Source of the DNA: Melastoma dodecandrum
Taxonomy: Eukaryota; Streptophyta; Magnoliopsida; Myrtales; Melastomataceae
Length of the DNA stretch: 64,000 bases
Assembly (NCBI GenBank): GCA_029817715.1
Contig: JARUPY010000289.1
Location: 124,001-188,000, forward strand
Reading direction: 5' to 3'
Below the pieces are notes generated by a model. That model was not told where the DNA came from, did not search any database, and was given only the letters and a program-made list of their open reading frames with translations. Shown piece by piece: positions 1 to 9,011 of this stretch. A program made the position numbers and the translations under genes. Position 1 is the first letter of the stretch, and every line of letters begins with the position of its first letter.

Positions 1-383
1 GCCTTGACCGACGATTTCGCCAGGATCGGCCAGTCCTTGTAGATGACGCGGACCTTCGGGTCGGCGGCCAGCAGCGCGTCGAGCTCAGCCTCGCTTTTTC
101 GGCAATAAGGACAGTTGTAGTCCGTGAAGGCGATGATCGTGACATCGCCGTCGGGGTTGCCGATGCTCGGCGAGCCCGGATCGTGCATCAGCGCGTCCTT
201 CAGGCTGAGCACCGGCGGCTTGGCGGCGGCGATCGCGCGCGCCTTGTGGTCCACCGCCGCGGCCGAGGAGACGGCGCCGAGCCCGGCGAGGGCAAGCGCC
301 GCGAAGGCGAGTAGGGCACGCGACGCGGGGCGCCCCGGCTCGGAGCCGGCCGCTGTCCTCGACCATCGTCGCGCGTGCATCAT
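1..383 (-). CDS. DsbA-family thiol:disulfide oxidoreductase, 3' end outside window
   Basis: Probable periplasmic thioredoxin-fold oxidoreductase acting on protein disulfides. Reading from tandem ATG codons at 383 and 380, a basic N-terminus is followed by a hydrophobic stretch (about residues 22-40) typical of a signal peptide or anchor. A thioredoxin-like strand then leads into a CPYC active site, Cys at about residues 90 and 93, followed by a helix rich in Glu and Ala. The spacing from the hydrophobic segment to CxxC fits the DsbA/Com1 group better than thioredoxin itself. The frame is open to base 1, so the C-terminal half is missing here. Substrate and direction of transfer cannot be told from this fragment. 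Confidence 0.8.
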   Translation of the reverse strand, partial: MMHARRWSRTAAGSEPGRPASRALLAFAALALAGLGAVSSAAAVDHKARAIAAAKPPVLSLKDALMHDPGSPSIGNPDGDVTIIAFTDYNCPYCRKSEAELDALLAADPKVRVIYKDWPILAKSSVK

Positions 384-408
384 CCGGTAACTATGCGGCC
401 GGCCCCCC

Positions 409-1305
409 TCAAACGCAACCGACGTCGCCGTAATGGGCGAGGTAGCGCGCCTCGATCGCCGCCATCGGCAGGACCGCGAAAACGTCCGTCGTGCCGAACT
501 GATGGTCGATCACTGCGCTCTTTCCGAAGCGCGCGCCGGTGCGCAGGTAGCCCTTGACCAGCGGCGGCAGCGCGACGAGGCCGCGCCGCGCGTCGATCTC
601 GGCATCGACCAGCGGGGTGAATTTCGCGGCGCGGTGTGGCCAGGCTGCAACTTGCCAGGCGGGGTCCGCCTGGGCGTGGGCGAGGATGAAGCTGAGCGGC
701 AGGGCCAGCGATTCGAGATCGATGCCGGGCAGGCTCGCGCAGCCGATCAGCGCGTCCATCCCGAAGTGGCTCGCGTAGAGCCATAGCCCGCGCCACAGGA
801 GCTCGATGACGCGCCGGGCGCGGTAGTCCGGGTGGACGCAGGAGCGGCCGAGCTCGAGGAAGCGCGCGTGCGGGTGCCGCGCGAGCAGCGGCGCAAGGTC
901 GAACTCGCTTTGCGAGTAGAAGCCGCCGTGCCGTTCGGCCACGTCGCGACGCAGCAGCCGGTAGGTGCCGACGAGCTTGGGCTTGCGTCGGCCGTCGCGC
1001 GCGGCCTCGGTGTCGACGACGACGAGATGGTCGCAGATGTCGTCGAACGGGCAGAGATCGCGTCGCGTGCGGGCGACCTCACGGGACGGGATGGCGCCGC
1101 CTTCCGCGTAGAAGACCTCGTGGCGCAGCCGCTGCGCCTGCCGCAGGTCCTTGTCGCGGCGCGCCAGCCTGATCTCGAAGGGGCCGACCCGCTCGAAGAC
1201 CTCGGCCGGCCGCCGGGGGCCTGGAACAAGATGCGGCGCCGACGCCGCGGGGTCCATCGGCACGCCCGGGGGGATGGGGCCGAGATTACGTTCGATGATG
1301 GCCAT
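409..1305 (-). CDS. olsB: L-ornithine N-alpha-acyltransferase (OlsB-like, GNAT family)
   Basis: OlsB transfers a 3-hydroxyacyl chain from acyl-ACP to ornithine, giving lyso-ornithine lipid, the first step of ornithine-lipid synthesis at the inner membrane. The 298-residue protein has the family's order: an N-terminal strand with RLRHEVFY, then CDHLVVVD, then KLVGTYRLLR, and the conserved LELGRSCVHPDYR segment that forms the acyl-donor site. I chose ATG 1305 because the family begins close to the FEIRLA strand; the frame is open to 1437 but that extension looks unrelated. It diverges from olsA at 1502 and lies beside the Pho regulon, which fits phosphate-controlled membrane remodelling known in rhizobia. 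Confidence 0.85.
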   Translation of the reverse strand: MAIIERNLGPIPPGVPMDPAASAPHLVPGPRRPAEVFERVGPFEIRLARRDKDLRQAQRLRHEVFYAEGGAIPSREVARTRRDLCPFDDICDHLVVVDTEAARDGRRKPKLVGTYRLLRRDVAERHGGFYSQSEFDLAPLLARHPHARFLELGRSCVHPDYRARRVIELLWRGLWLYASHFGMDALIGCASLPGIDLESLALPLSFILAHAQADPAWQVAAWPHRAAKFTPLVDAEIDARRGLVALPPLVKGYLRTGARFGKSAVIDHQFGTTDVFAVLPMAAIEARYLAHYGDVGCV

Positions 1306-1400
1306 GAAGTCCGTGGATAATCCCGTGGATCGATTCGCCGCTGTCGATAGCTTATCCGATGGGCTTGGTCCCGGCGCCGATTTCGGAGTAGGCAGGCACG

Positions 1401-1418
1401 ATAAAGGTTTGATGACGC
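1401..1418 (-). promoter_or_regulatory. Weak candidate Pho box upstream of olsB
   Basis: On the minus strand this reads GCGTCAT-CAAA-CCTTTAT. Two 7-mers at 11-bp spacing match the PhoB half-site CTGTCAT at 5 and 4 of 7 positions. It lies about 96-113 bp upstream of the olsB start. The match is poor compared with the site at 3453, so location and gene function carry most of the weight. Confidence 0.25.
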
Positions 1419-1501
1419 CCTCGTGATCCCTTGTCACGCGGCCGAGATCGAATCGAGATATTCACAAGCGAGACTCCCGCACGATCTCGTCGAGCCACGT
1501 T

Positions 1502-2324
1502 ATGACGGCCGCGCTTCGCGCCCTTCTCATCCTCATCGCCATCGTCGGCTTCTTCCTCGTCGGCGCGCCGCTCCAATGGCTCGTCCTGCGCCTGGCGCCG
1601 GCGCGAGCCCAGCGCATTCCGCTCGCCTTCTGCCGCACGCTCCTGTGGCTCGCCAAGGTCCGTCTCGAGGTGACGGGCGAGCTCGAGGCAGGGCCGGTGC
1701 TCGCCGCGTCGAACCATGTCTCCTGGCTGGACATCCTGGCGCTCGGCGCGATCACGCCGTTCTGCTTTCTCGCCAAAGGCGACGTCGCCCGCTGGCCGAT
1801 CGTCTCGGCCTTCGCCGGCGTCCAGGGCACGGTCTTCGTCGACAGGCGCCGCCGACGCAGCATCGTCCCGGCCAACCGCCAGATGGCGGAGCGCCTGGCA
1901 GAGGCGCGGTCCGTGCTGCTGTTTTCCCGAGGGCACGACGGTCGGCGGTGCCGAGCCCGGGCCGTTCCGCAGCTCGCATTTCGCCGCCGGGCGCGACTTT
2001 CTCGCCCTGACGGGGATAGAGGCGCCGCTTGCCGTGCAGCCGATTGCGATCGCCTATTCGGCGGAGCGCGCCGCCTGGGTCGGCGACGACGACCTGCTGT
2101 CCCACCTGTGGCGGACCCTTCGGGCGCCGCCGTTGCACTGCCTCGTCAGCTTCGGCGCGCCGATTCCGTATACGGCGGCGAGCGATCGCAAGCGGGTCGC
2201 CCGGCAGGCGCGCGACGCCGTCGTCGCCCTGCTGCACGCGTCGCGATCGGAGGTCGAGGCCATGGCCCGGGCGGCGCTTCCGGAGGCCCCGGACATCGCC
2301 GAGCCCAGCGCGAGGAGCCTGTAG
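1502..2324 (+). CDS. olsA: Lyso-ornithine lipid acyltransferase (OlsA/PlsC family), frame broken
   Basis: OlsA esterifies lyso-ornithine lipid with a second acyl chain to finish ornithine lipid. The N-terminal part (frame from 1502) has a membrane segment (about residues 5-30) and the PlsC catalytic block SNHVSWLD. The second block, FPEGTT, is in the next frame, and that frame continues to a TAG at 2322-2324. The switch falls at the TTTT run 1922-1925; one T fewer would join the two blocks. In the printed frame the protein would lose its FPEGT motif. Because the same kind of extra base recurs elsewhere in the window, I think this is a sequence error in a working gene. It abuts phoR with no gap, so the two are probably co-transcribed. 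Another 1-acylglycerophosphate acyltransferase is the alternative; olsB next door favours OlsA. Confidence 0.75.
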
Positions 2325-3461
2325 ATGGCCCGCAGCCTTCCCCGCGCGCTCGGCGCCGCGCTCGCGAAGCCTTTTGCGACGCCGCCGGAGCGCGCCAGCC
2401 CGCCGCGCGACCTCTCGGTGGTCGGCCGCATCCTGGCGGCAATGCCGGAGGCCGTCATCGCCGTCGACGCGGACGAGCGCATCGTCGCCGTCAACGCGCC
2501 GGCGCAGGCGCTCTTCCCGGACCTCAAGACGGCGGCGCCCCTGGCCAGCCACCTGCGGGCGCCCGACGTTCTCGACGCCGTCACCGGCGCCCGCGAGGTC
2601 GGGGCGACGACGCGCACGACGTGGCTCGAGCGGGTGCCCGTCGAGCGTTTGTTCGAGGTCATCGCGTCGCCTGTCGACGGGCTCGACTGCGGGGCGGTGG
2701 TGATCGTGACGCTGCACGCGATCTCGGAGACCCGGCGCGTCGAGCGGATGCGCGTCGACTTCATCGCCAACGCCAGCCACGAGCTGCGCACGCCGCTCGC
2801 CTCGCTGCTCGGCTTCATCGAGACCCTGCAGGGGCCGGCCCGCAACGACGAGGTCGCGCGTGCCCGGTTCCTCACTATCATGCGCGACCAGGCGCGCCGC
2901 ATGGCTCGCCTCGTCGACGATCTGCTGTCGCTGTCGCGCATCGAACAGCACCTGCATCTGAGACCGAAGACGCCGGTCGACCTCAATCTCGTCTGCCGCC
3001 ACATCGTCGACACCCTGACGCCGCTCGCCCACGACAACGAGGTCGCGCTGCAGCTCGAGGCCGGCGAGCCGGTGGTCGTCAGCGGCGACCGCGACGAGTT
3101 GCTCCGCGTCGCCGAAAACCTGATCGAGAATGCGATCAAATACGGCGCCAGCGATGCCGCCGAGCGCGTGGTGCGCATCGAGGTCCGGCGCGCGCGGGCG
3201 GAAGGCACGCTTGTGGTGCGCGACCAGGGGCCGGGCATCGCGGACGAGCATCTGCCGCGCCTCACCGAGCGATTCTATCGCGTGGACGCAGGGCAGAGCC
3301 GCGCGAAGGGCGGGACAGGGCTCGGCCTTGCGCTGGTCAAGCACGTGGTGGCGCGCCATCGCGGCCGCCTGACGATCGACTCGACACAGGGCCAGGGCAG
3401 CGTCTTCACGGTGTTTCTCCCGCTGCATCATGCCGATACGGAAGCCGAGGCGCTGTCATAA
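2325..3461 (+). CDS. phoR: Phosphate regulon sensor histidine kinase PhoR
   Basis: PhoR phosphorylates PhoB under phosphate limitation. The 378-residue protein has an N-terminal PAS-like region (about 35-130), a dimerisation/phosphoacceptor helix with SHELRTPL (His about 152), an N box (ENLIENAIKYG), and G boxes DQGPGI and GGTGLGLAL. No clear membrane segment is visible, whereas many PhoR proteins have one near the N-terminus. Membrane contact may come through the Pst/PhoU complex. The ATG directly follows the olsA stop. The TAA stop lies inside the Pho box that serves pstS, so phoR ends on a PhoB operator. The whole reading frame is intact. Confidence 0.92.
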   Translation: MARSLPRALGAALAKPFATPPERASPPRDLSVVGRILAAMPEAVIAVDADERIVAVNAPAQALFPDLKTAAPLASHLRAPDVLDAVTGAREVGATTRTTWLERVPVERLFEVIASPVDGLDCGAVVIVTLHAISETRRVERMRVDFIANASHELRTPLASLLGFIETLQGPARNDEVARARFLTIMRDQARRMARLVDDLLSLSRIEQHLHLRPKTPVDLNLVCRHIVDTLTPLAHDNEVALQLEAGEPVVVSGDRDELLRVAENLIENAIKYGASDAAERVVRIEVRRARAEGTLVVRDQGPGIADEHLPRLTERFYRVDAGQSRAKGGTGLGLALVKHVVARHRGRLTIDSTQGQGSVFTVFLPLHHADTEAEALS

Positions 3462-3470
3462 AAGTGTAAT
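3453..3470 (+). promoter_or_regulatory. Pho box (PhoB operator) of the pst operon
   Basis: The sequence is CTGTCAT-AAAA-GTGTAAT: one perfect and one 5/7 copy of the PhoB half-site at the canonical 11-bp spacing. It overlaps the TAA stop of phoR (3459-3461) and lies about 100 bp upstream of the pstS ATG. A -10-like TTAGAA at 3480-3485 sits at the distance expected when PhoB replaces -35 recognition. Confidence 0.85.
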
Positions 3471-3571
3471 TCCAGCGTCTTAGAAGCCTCGCTCGGGTGC
3501 TCTAGGCGTCCCGGCAGGCCGCGCCACGCGGCCTCTCGCAGACGACCTCTCGACCCCCCAGAGGATATTCC

Positions 3572-4609
3572 ATGACCTCGCACGTATTCCTTCGCCTGGC
3601 GCTGGCCGGCGCGATCTCCTGCGCCGCGACCGGTGCGCTGCAGGCGGCCGAAATCTCCGGCGCCGGGGCCACCTTCCCCTACCCGATCTACGCCAAATGG
3701 GCCGAGGCCTACGCCAAGAGCTCGGGCGTCCAGCTCAATTACCAGTCCATCGGCTCCGGCGGCGGCATCAAGCAGATCAAGGCCAAGACCGTGACCTTCG
3801 GCGCCTCCGACAAGCCGCTGACCCCGAAGGACCTCAAGGAATCCGCGCTCGTGCAATGGCCGATGGTCATGGGCGGCATCGTCATGGTCGTCAATCTCGA
3901 CGGCGTGAAGCCCGGCGATATCGTCCTCGACGGTCCGACCGTCGCCAAGATCTACCAGGGCGAGATCAAGACCTGGAACGATCCGGCGATCGCCAAGCTG
4001 AACCCCTCGGCAAAGCTGCCGGCCTCCGGCATCGTCGTCGTCCACCGCTCGGACGGCTCGGGCACCACCTTTAACTTCACAGACTACCTCTCGAAGGTCT
4101 CGGCCGACTGGAAGTCGAAGATCGGCGAGAACACCGCGATTGACTGGCCGACCGGCATCGGCGCCAAGGGCAACGACGGCGTCGCCGGCAACGTCAAGTC
4201 GACGGCGGGCTCGATCGGTTACGTCGAGTACGCCTATGCCAAGCAGAACAACCTCGTCTACGCCGACATGATCAACCACGACGGCAAGAAGGTCGAGCCG
4301 GTCACCGACTCGTTCGCCGCCGCCGCCGCCAACGCAGACTGGAAGGGCGCCGAAGGCTTCTACCTTCTCTTGACCGACCAGCCGGGCGCCGGCTCCTGGC
4401 CGATCACCGCCTCGACCTTCATCATCATGCCGACCGAGCCGAAGGACGTCGCGACCACGACGGCGGCGCTCAAGTTCTTCGACTGGTCCTACGCCAACGG
4501 CGACGATGCGGCGAAGTCGCTCGACTACATCCCGATGCCGAAAAGCGTCGTCGCGCTCGTCAAGAAGGAATGGGCGACGAGCATCAAGGGCGTCAGCCTC
4601 GGCGATTGA
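3572..4609 (+). CDS. pstS: Phosphate ABC transporter substrate-binding protein PstS
   Basis: Periplasmic phosphate-binding protein of the high-affinity Pst system. A signal peptide occupies about residues 1-25, ending at LQAAE. The mature protein opens with [15 protein letters not shown] and continues with [17 protein letters not shown] and [16 protein letters not shown], the loops that bind phosphate in this family. Length (345) is normal and the frame is intact. A GGA-rich ribosome site (cagaggat) precedes the ATG. It is the first gene behind the Pho box, so strong induction under phosphate starvation is expected. Confidence 0.95.
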   Translation: MTSHVFLRLALAGAISCAATGALQAAEISGAGATFPYPIYAKWAEAYAKSSGVQLNYQSIGSGGGIKQIKAKTVTFGASDKPLTPKDLKESALVQWPMVMGGIVMVVNLDGVKPGDIVLDGPTVAKIYQGEIKTWNDPAIAKLNPSAKLPASGIVVVHRSDGSGTTFNFTDYLSKVSADWKSKIGENTAIDWPTGIGAKGNDGVAGNVKSTAGSIGYVEYAYAKQNNLVYADMINHDGKKVEPVTDSFAAAAANADWKGAEGFYLLLTDQPGAGSWPITASTFIIMPTEPKDVATTTAALKFFDWSYANGDDAAKSLDYIPMPKSVVALVKKEWATSIKGVSLGD

Positions 4610-4701
4610 TCGCCGCAGGAGATTGCCGACATCCGGGAGGGGCGCGGCCCTTCCCTCGACCCGGCGAGGCGTGACAGGCCTCGCCGGCAAGCAAGCTTTC
4701 G

Positions 4702-5733
4702 TTGGAGTGGCAGTTGGTCGATTTCGCCTTTGAGCAGCCTTTGGCCGAAGGGGCGGTCGACGATCGCAAGCGGGCCCTGGCCCGCTTCAGGATCGGCGAC
4801 CGGGTCTTCAAGTGGATGGCGCAGGGCTCGGCGCTCATCGTCCTCTTGATCCTCGCCGGCGTCATCGGCTCGCTGCTCTGGGCCTCGCTGCTGTCGATGC
4901 AGACGTTCGGCTTCGGGTTCCTGGTTCGCGACGTCTATTCGACGATGGACGACGCCGAGGCCTACAGCGCGCTGGCGCCTGTCTATTATACGGTCGTCAC
5001 GTCGATCATCGCGCTCCTGATCGCCGTCCCCGTCGGCCTTGGCATCGCCATCTTCCTCGATCAGCTCTGCCCGCCGCGGCTGAAGCAGCCGCTCGGCATC
5101 GCCATCGAGCTGCTCGCCGGCATCCCGTCGATCATCTACGGCATCTGGGCGTTCATCGTCCTCAAGCCGATCATGCAGTCGACGGTCGAGCCGGCGCTGA
5201 TCAAGTTCTTCGCGCCGGTTCCCGGCCTCAACATCCTGTTCCAGTCGCCGAACGGGCCGGGCAGCACGATCGCCTACGGATCGGACGCGCTCATCGCCGG
5301 CCTGATCCTTTCGATCATGATCCTGCCGTTCATCTCGTCGATCTCGCGCGACGTGTTCGCGACCGTGCCGGCGGTCCTCAAGGAATCGGCCTACGGCCTC
5401 GGTTGCACCACGCGTGAGGTCGTCGGCAGCGTGGTGATCCCCTATTCGCGGGTGGGCATCATCGGCGGCGTCATGCTGGGCCTCGGCCGCGCGCTGGGCG
5501 AGACGATGGCGGTGACCTTCATCATCGGCGGCGGTCACACGATCCAGAAGTCGCTTCTGTCGACCGGCGACACCATTTCGTCCGCCATCGCCTCGAACTA
5601 CGGCGACGCGCGCGGACTCTACTCGTCGGCGCTGTCGGAGCTGGCGCTCATCTTGTTCGCCATGACCTTCTGCGTGCTCGCGATCGCCCGCTACATGCTG
5701 ATGCGCATCGAGCGCCGGGGAGCGCGCGCATGA
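4702..5733 (+). CDS. pstC: Phosphate ABC transporter permease PstC
   Basis: Inner-membrane channel subunit of PstSCAB. About six hydrophobic segments are visible, with the permease EAA-type loop in the second half ([14 protein letters not shown] ... [12 protein letters not shown]). The frame starts at TTG 4702 with another TTG at 4714; no ATG precedes the first conserved block ([11 protein letters not shown]), so a TTG start is likely. The stop codon overlaps the pstA start by 4 bases (ATGA), showing translational coupling. Length 343 is usual for the family. Confidence 0.92.
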   Translation: MEWQLVDFAFEQPLAEGAVDDRKRALARFRIGDRVFKWMAQGSALIVLLILAGVIGSLLWASLLSMQTFGFGFLVRDVYSTMDDAEAYSALAPVYYTVVTSIIALLIAVPVGLGIAIFLDQLCPPRLKQPLGIAIELLAGIPSIIYGIWAFIVLKPIMQSTVEPALIKFFAPVPGLNILFQSPNGPGSTIAYGSDALIAGLILSIMILPFISSISRDVFATVPAVLKESAYGLGCTTREVVGSVVIPYSRVGIIGGVMLGLGRALGETMAVTFIIGGGHTIQKSLLSTGDTISSAIASNYGDARGLYSSALSELALILFAMTFCVLAIARYMLMRIERRGARA

Positions 5734-6566
5734 GCAGCCTCTACCGCACGCGCAAGCTGAAGAACGGCATCTACATCAGCCTCTGCTACCTGGCGTCGGC
5801 CTTCGGCCTCGTATTCCTCGCCTGGATCATGCTGATCCTGATCGCCCGCGGGCTGCCGGGCATCAGCCTCGATCTCTTCCCGCAGCGCACCAAGCCGGTC
5901 GACGGCGGCCTTGCCAACGCGATGATCGGCAGCATCATGATGACGGGTATCGCCGTCGTCGTCGGCACGCCGATCGGCATCCTGGCCGGCACCTATCTCG
6001 CCGAATATGGCGCCGGCTCGAAGATCGCCTTCGTGATCCGCTTCATCAACGACATCCTGCTCAGCGCGCCGTCGATCGTCATCGGCGTCTTCATCTTCCA
6101 GGTCGTGGTGGTGCCGATGGGCGGCGCCTCGGCGATCGCCGGGTCGATGGCGCTCGCCATCATCATGATCCCGGTCGTCGTGCGCACCACCGAGGACATG
6201 CTGCTGCTGGTCCCCACGCCCCTGCGCGAGGCTTCGGCCGCGCTCGGCATGCCGAAGAGCATGGTCGTGCAGAAGATTGCCTACAAGGCCGCGCAGGCCG
6301 GCCTCACCACCGGCGTCCTGCTTGCCGTGTCGCGCATGACCGGCGAGACGGCGCCGCTCATCTTCACTGCGCTCAACAACGACTTCACCTCGTTCAACCC
6401 GACGGGACCGATGGCGAGCATCCCGACCGCGCTCTACGCCAAGTACGACAATGCCGCGCCCGACCAGCGCCAGCTCGTCTGGGCCGGCGCGCTGGTCGTC
6501 ACCTTCGTCGTGCTGGCGATGTCGATCGCGGCGCGCTCGCTGAACACAAGGACGCGAACACGATGA
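5730..6566 (+). CDS. pstA: Phosphate ABC transporter permease PstA
   Basis: Second membrane subunit of the Pst importer, paired with PstC. At 278 residues it has six predicted membrane segments and the conserved loop [16 protein letters not shown]...[16 protein letters not shown] that docks on PstB. Start and stop overlap the neighbouring genes by 4 bases on each side, so pstC, pstA and pstB are translated as a unit. The frame is intact. Confidence 0.93.
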   Translation: MSSLYRTRKLKNGIYISLCYLASAFGLVFLAWIMLILIARGLPGISLDLFPQRTKPVDGGLANAMIGSIMMTGIAVVVGTPIGILAGTYLAEYGAGSKIAFVIRFINDILLSAPSIVIGVFIFQVVVVPMGGASAIAGSMALAIIMIPVVVRTTEDMLLLVPTPLREASAALGMPKSMVVQKIAYKAAQAGLTTGVLLAVSRMTGETAPLIFTALNNDFTSFNPTGPMASIPTALYAKYDNAAPDQRQLVWAGALVVTFVVLAMSIAARSLNTRTRTR

Positions 6567-7339
6567 ATGCGGTGAACGGCGCCGGGCCCGACAAGATCAC
6601 GGTCAAGGCGCTGAAGTTCTTCTACGGCACCAACCTCGCCCTGAAGAGCATCGATCTGCGCATCAAGGCGAACGAGGTGACGGCCCTGATCGGCCCGTCC
6701 GGCTGCGGCAAGTCGACCCTGCTGCGCATCTTCAACCGCATGTACGATCTCTATCCGCGCCAGCGCGCGGAGGGCGAGGTGATCCTCGACGGCGAGAACA
6801 TCCTGAAGCCCGGGCTCGACCTCAACCTGCTGCGCTCGCGCGTCGGCATGGTGTTCCAGAAGCCGACGCCGTTCCCGATGTCGATCTACGACAACATCGC
6901 CTTCGGCATAAAGCTCTACAACCGCTTACCGCAAAGCGAGCTCGAGGGCCGCGTCGAGACGGCGCTGCGCGGCGCCGCGCTGTGGAACGAGGTGAAGGAC
7001 AAGCTGCAGGACAGCGGCCTGTCGCTGTCCGGCGGCCAGCAGCAGCGGCTTTGCATCGCGCGCACCGTCGCAGTGCGTCCCGAGGTGATCCTGGTCGACG
7101 AGCCGTGCTCGGCGCTCGATCCGATCTCGACCGCCAAGGTCGAGGAACTGATCGACGAGTTGTCCGACCGCTATACGCTCGTCATCGTCACCCACTCGAT
7201 GCAGCAGGCGGCGCGCGTCTCGAAATATTGCGCCTTTATGTATCTCGGGGAGCTGATCGAGTTTGACGAGACGACGACCATGTTCTCGACGCCCTCGAAG
7301 CAGCAGACGCAGGACTACATCACCGGCCGATTCGGCTGA
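6563..7339 (+). CDS. pstB: Phosphate ABC transporter ATP-binding protein PstB
   Basis: Cytoplasmic ATPase that drives phosphate import through PstCA. All ABC motifs are present: Walker [10 protein letters not shown] (about residues 40-48), Q-loop VFQKPTPFP, signature [13 protein letters not shown], Walker [14 protein letters not shown], and the switch His in VIVTHSM. The C-terminus YLGELIEFD...YITGRFG is typical of PstB. Length 258, intact. It is followed 23 bases later by phoU. Confidence 0.96.
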   Translation: MNAVNGAGPDKITVKALKFFYGTNLALKSIDLRIKANEVTALIGPSGCGKSTLLRIFNRMYDLYPRQRAEGEVILDGENILKPGLDLNLLRSRVGMVFQKPTPFPMSIYDNIAFGIKLYNRLPQSELEGRVETALRGAALWNEVKDKLQDSGLSLSGGQQQRLCIARTVAVRPEVILVDEPCSALDPISTAKVEELIDELSDRYTLVIVTHSMQQAARVSKYCAFMYLGELIEFDETTTMFSTPSKQQTQDYITGRFG

Positions 7340-7362
7340 TCGCCACACGACACGGGAACGAT

Positions 7363-8073
7363 TTGATGCCCGACCATATCGTCAAAGCCTACGATCACGA
7401 GCTCGATCTTCTCAATCGGAAGATCGCCGAGATGGGCGGCATCGCCGAGAAAATGGTGATCGACGCGATGGACGCGCTGGTCGACTTCGACGCCGAGCTC
7501 GCGCGGCGCACGGTGGCCGCCGATCCCCGGCTCGACCTCCTCCAGCGCGAGATCGAGGAACATGCGATCCTGACGATCGCGCGACGTCAGCCGATGGCCG
7601 TCGACCTGCGCGAGATCGTCGCTGCGATCCGCATCTCGGCCGATCTCGAACGGGTCGGCGACCTCGCCAAGAATATCGCCAAGCGCGCGGTGATCGTCGC
7701 GGCCGAGCCGCGCCTGCCGCGCGCCATGATCGGCCTGAAGTCGATGAACGAAACGGCGGCGCTGCTGCTGAAGGACGTGCTCGACGCCTACGCGCAGCGC
7801 GACGTGGAGCGGGCGCGGACGGTGTGGACCCGCGATACCGAGCTCGACGCGCTCGAGGACTCGGTGTTTCGCGACCTCCTCACCTTCATGATGGAGGACC
7901 CGCGCAACATCTCGTTCTGCACGCACCTCCTGTTCTGCTCGAAGAACATCGAGCGCATCGGCGACCATGCCACCAACATCGCCGAGACCATCGTCTACCT
8001 CGTGACCGGCGAGGCGCTGCCGGTCGACCGGCCAAAGGGCCGCTCCTTCGCCACGATCCCGCAACCCGCCTGA
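7363..8073 (+). CDS. phoU: Phosphate signalling complex protein PhoU
   Basis: Helical cytoplasmic protein that links Pst transport to PhoR and keeps PhoR quiet when phosphate is plentiful. At 236 residues it shows two PhoU repeats of three helices. The metal-binding E/DxxxD signatures appear as DLERVGDLAKNIAKR in the first half and NIERIGDHATNIAE in the second. It lies between pstB and phoB in the same orientation, as in most proteobacterial pst operons. The frame is intact. Confidence 0.94.
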   Translation: MMPDHIVKAYDHELDLLNRKIAEMGGIAEKMVIDAMDALVDFDAELARRTVAADPRLDLLQREIEEHAILTIARRQPMAVDLREIVAAIRISADLERVGDLAKNIAKRAVIVAAEPRLPRAMIGLKSMNETAALLLKDVLDAYAQRDVERARTVWTRDTELDALEDSVFRDLLTFMMEDPRNISFCTHLLFCSKNIERIGDHATNIAETIVYLVTGEALPVDRPKGRSFATIPQPA

Positions 8074-8088
8074 CGGGCATAGACGACC

Positions 8089-8835
8089 ATGACCGACGCG
8101 TTCAGTGAGAAGTCCACGCGCACCGCCAGCACCACGAGCGCGCCGCCGCGCATCCTCGTGGTCGAGGACGAGGAGACCTTGAGCGTGCTCCTCTCCTACA
8201 ATCTCGAGTCCGAGGGTTTCATCGTCGAATGCGTCGAGCGCGGCGACGAGGCCGACATCCGCCTCGTCGAGAACCCGCCGGACCTCGTCATCCTCGACTG
8301 GATGCTGCCCGGCGTCTCGGGGCTGGAAATCTGCCGGCGCCTGCGCGCCCGCGAGGCGACCCGCTCGCTGCCGGTCATTATGCTGACGGCGCGCGGCGAA
8401 GAGGGCGACCGCGTGCGCGGCCTGTCGATGGGCGCCGACGATTACATCGTGAAGCCCTTCTCGGTCCCGGAGCTGATCGCCCGCGTGCGCGCGCTGCTGC
8501 GCCGCGCGAGCCCCGACAGGGTCGCCTCGCGGCTGTCCGCCGGCAACCTCGAGCTCGACCGCCAGAACTGGCGCGTGCATCGCGGCAGCCGCACCGTCCA
8601 CCTCGGGCCGACCGAGTTCCGGCTGCTCGAATATCTGCTCGAACGTCCGGGCCGAGTGTTCTCGCGCGGACAGTTGCTGGACGGCGTGTGGGGGCAGTCG
8701 GTGGAGATCGACGAGCGCACCGTCGACGTCCATGTCGGGCGCTTGCGCAAGGCGCTTTCGCAGAACGGTGAGGCGGACCCGATCCGTACCGTCCGCGGCG
8801 CCGGCTACGCGTTCGACGAAACGTTCGGGACGTAG
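8089..8835 (+). CDS. phoB: Phosphate regulon response regulator PhoB
   Basis: OmpR-class transcription factor that binds Pho boxes when phosphorylated by PhoR. The receiver domain (about residues 20-140) has the acidic VEDEE pair, phospho-acceptor Asp about 70 in LVILDWMLPG, Thr in MLTARG and Lys in IVKPFS. The winged-helix domain (about 150-245) has the GPTEFRLLEYL and RTVDVHVGRLRKAL segments of PhoB. The N-terminus has about 18 extra residues before the first strand; a later start is possible. Length 248, intact. It ends the operon, just before a palindromic repeat. Confidence 0.93.
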   Translation: MTDAFSEKSTRTASTTSAPPRILVVEDEETLSVLLSYNLESEGFIVECVERGDEADIRLVENPPDLVILDWMLPGVSGLEICRRLRAREATRSLPVIMLTARGEEGDRVRGLSMGADDYIVKPFSVPELIARVRALLRRASPDRVASRLSAGNLELDRQNWRVHRGSRTVHLGPTEFRLLEYLLERPGRVFSRGQLLDGVWGQSVEIDERTVDVHVGRLRKALSQNGEADPIRTVRGAGYAFDETFGT

Positions 8836-8847
8836 CACCGCAGTTTC

Positions 8848-9000
8848 CCCTTCTCCCGCTTGCGGGAGAAGGTGGCCCGACGAAGTCGGGTCGGATGAGG
8901 GATCGTGCAGCTTGCTCTGACCGGGGACAGGAGAGGCTGAAAGTCCCCTCATCCGACCCCGCTTCGCGGGGCCACCTTCTCCCGCAAGCGGGAGAAGGGA
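8848..9000. repeat. Family A palindromic repeat, inverted pair
   Basis: Two inverted copies of the same element face each other between phoB and the next, convergent gene. Each has a stem of the type CTTCTCCCGC/GCGGGAGAAG and a neighbouring smaller stem (CGACGAAGTCG or CCCCGCTTCGCGGGG), then GGATGAGGG at its end. Matching copies lie near 15070, 18547, 41668 and 45210, with a remnant near 33769. The transcript could fold into one large hairpin and may end the phoB transcript. Confidence 0.9.
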
Positions 9001-9011
9001 GCGCCCAGCCC

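Noticed and set aside
1341..1358. Second possible Pho box CTGTCGA-TAGC-TTATCCG
   Set aside because: Only the first half resembles the PhoB site; the second does not.
1921..1931. Programmed frameshifting in olsA at T-TTT-CCC
   Set aside because: The same extra-T before CCC occurs at the end of pdhS, and many unrelated genes have similar breaks, so a general sequence error explains it better. No stimulatory structure was evident.
1502..3469. A 655-codon open frame running from the olsA start through phoR
   Set aside because: After the TTTT at 1922-1925 the frame no longer encodes acyltransferase sequence, and it overlaps all of phoR in another frame. GC-rich DNA commonly has such long open shadows.
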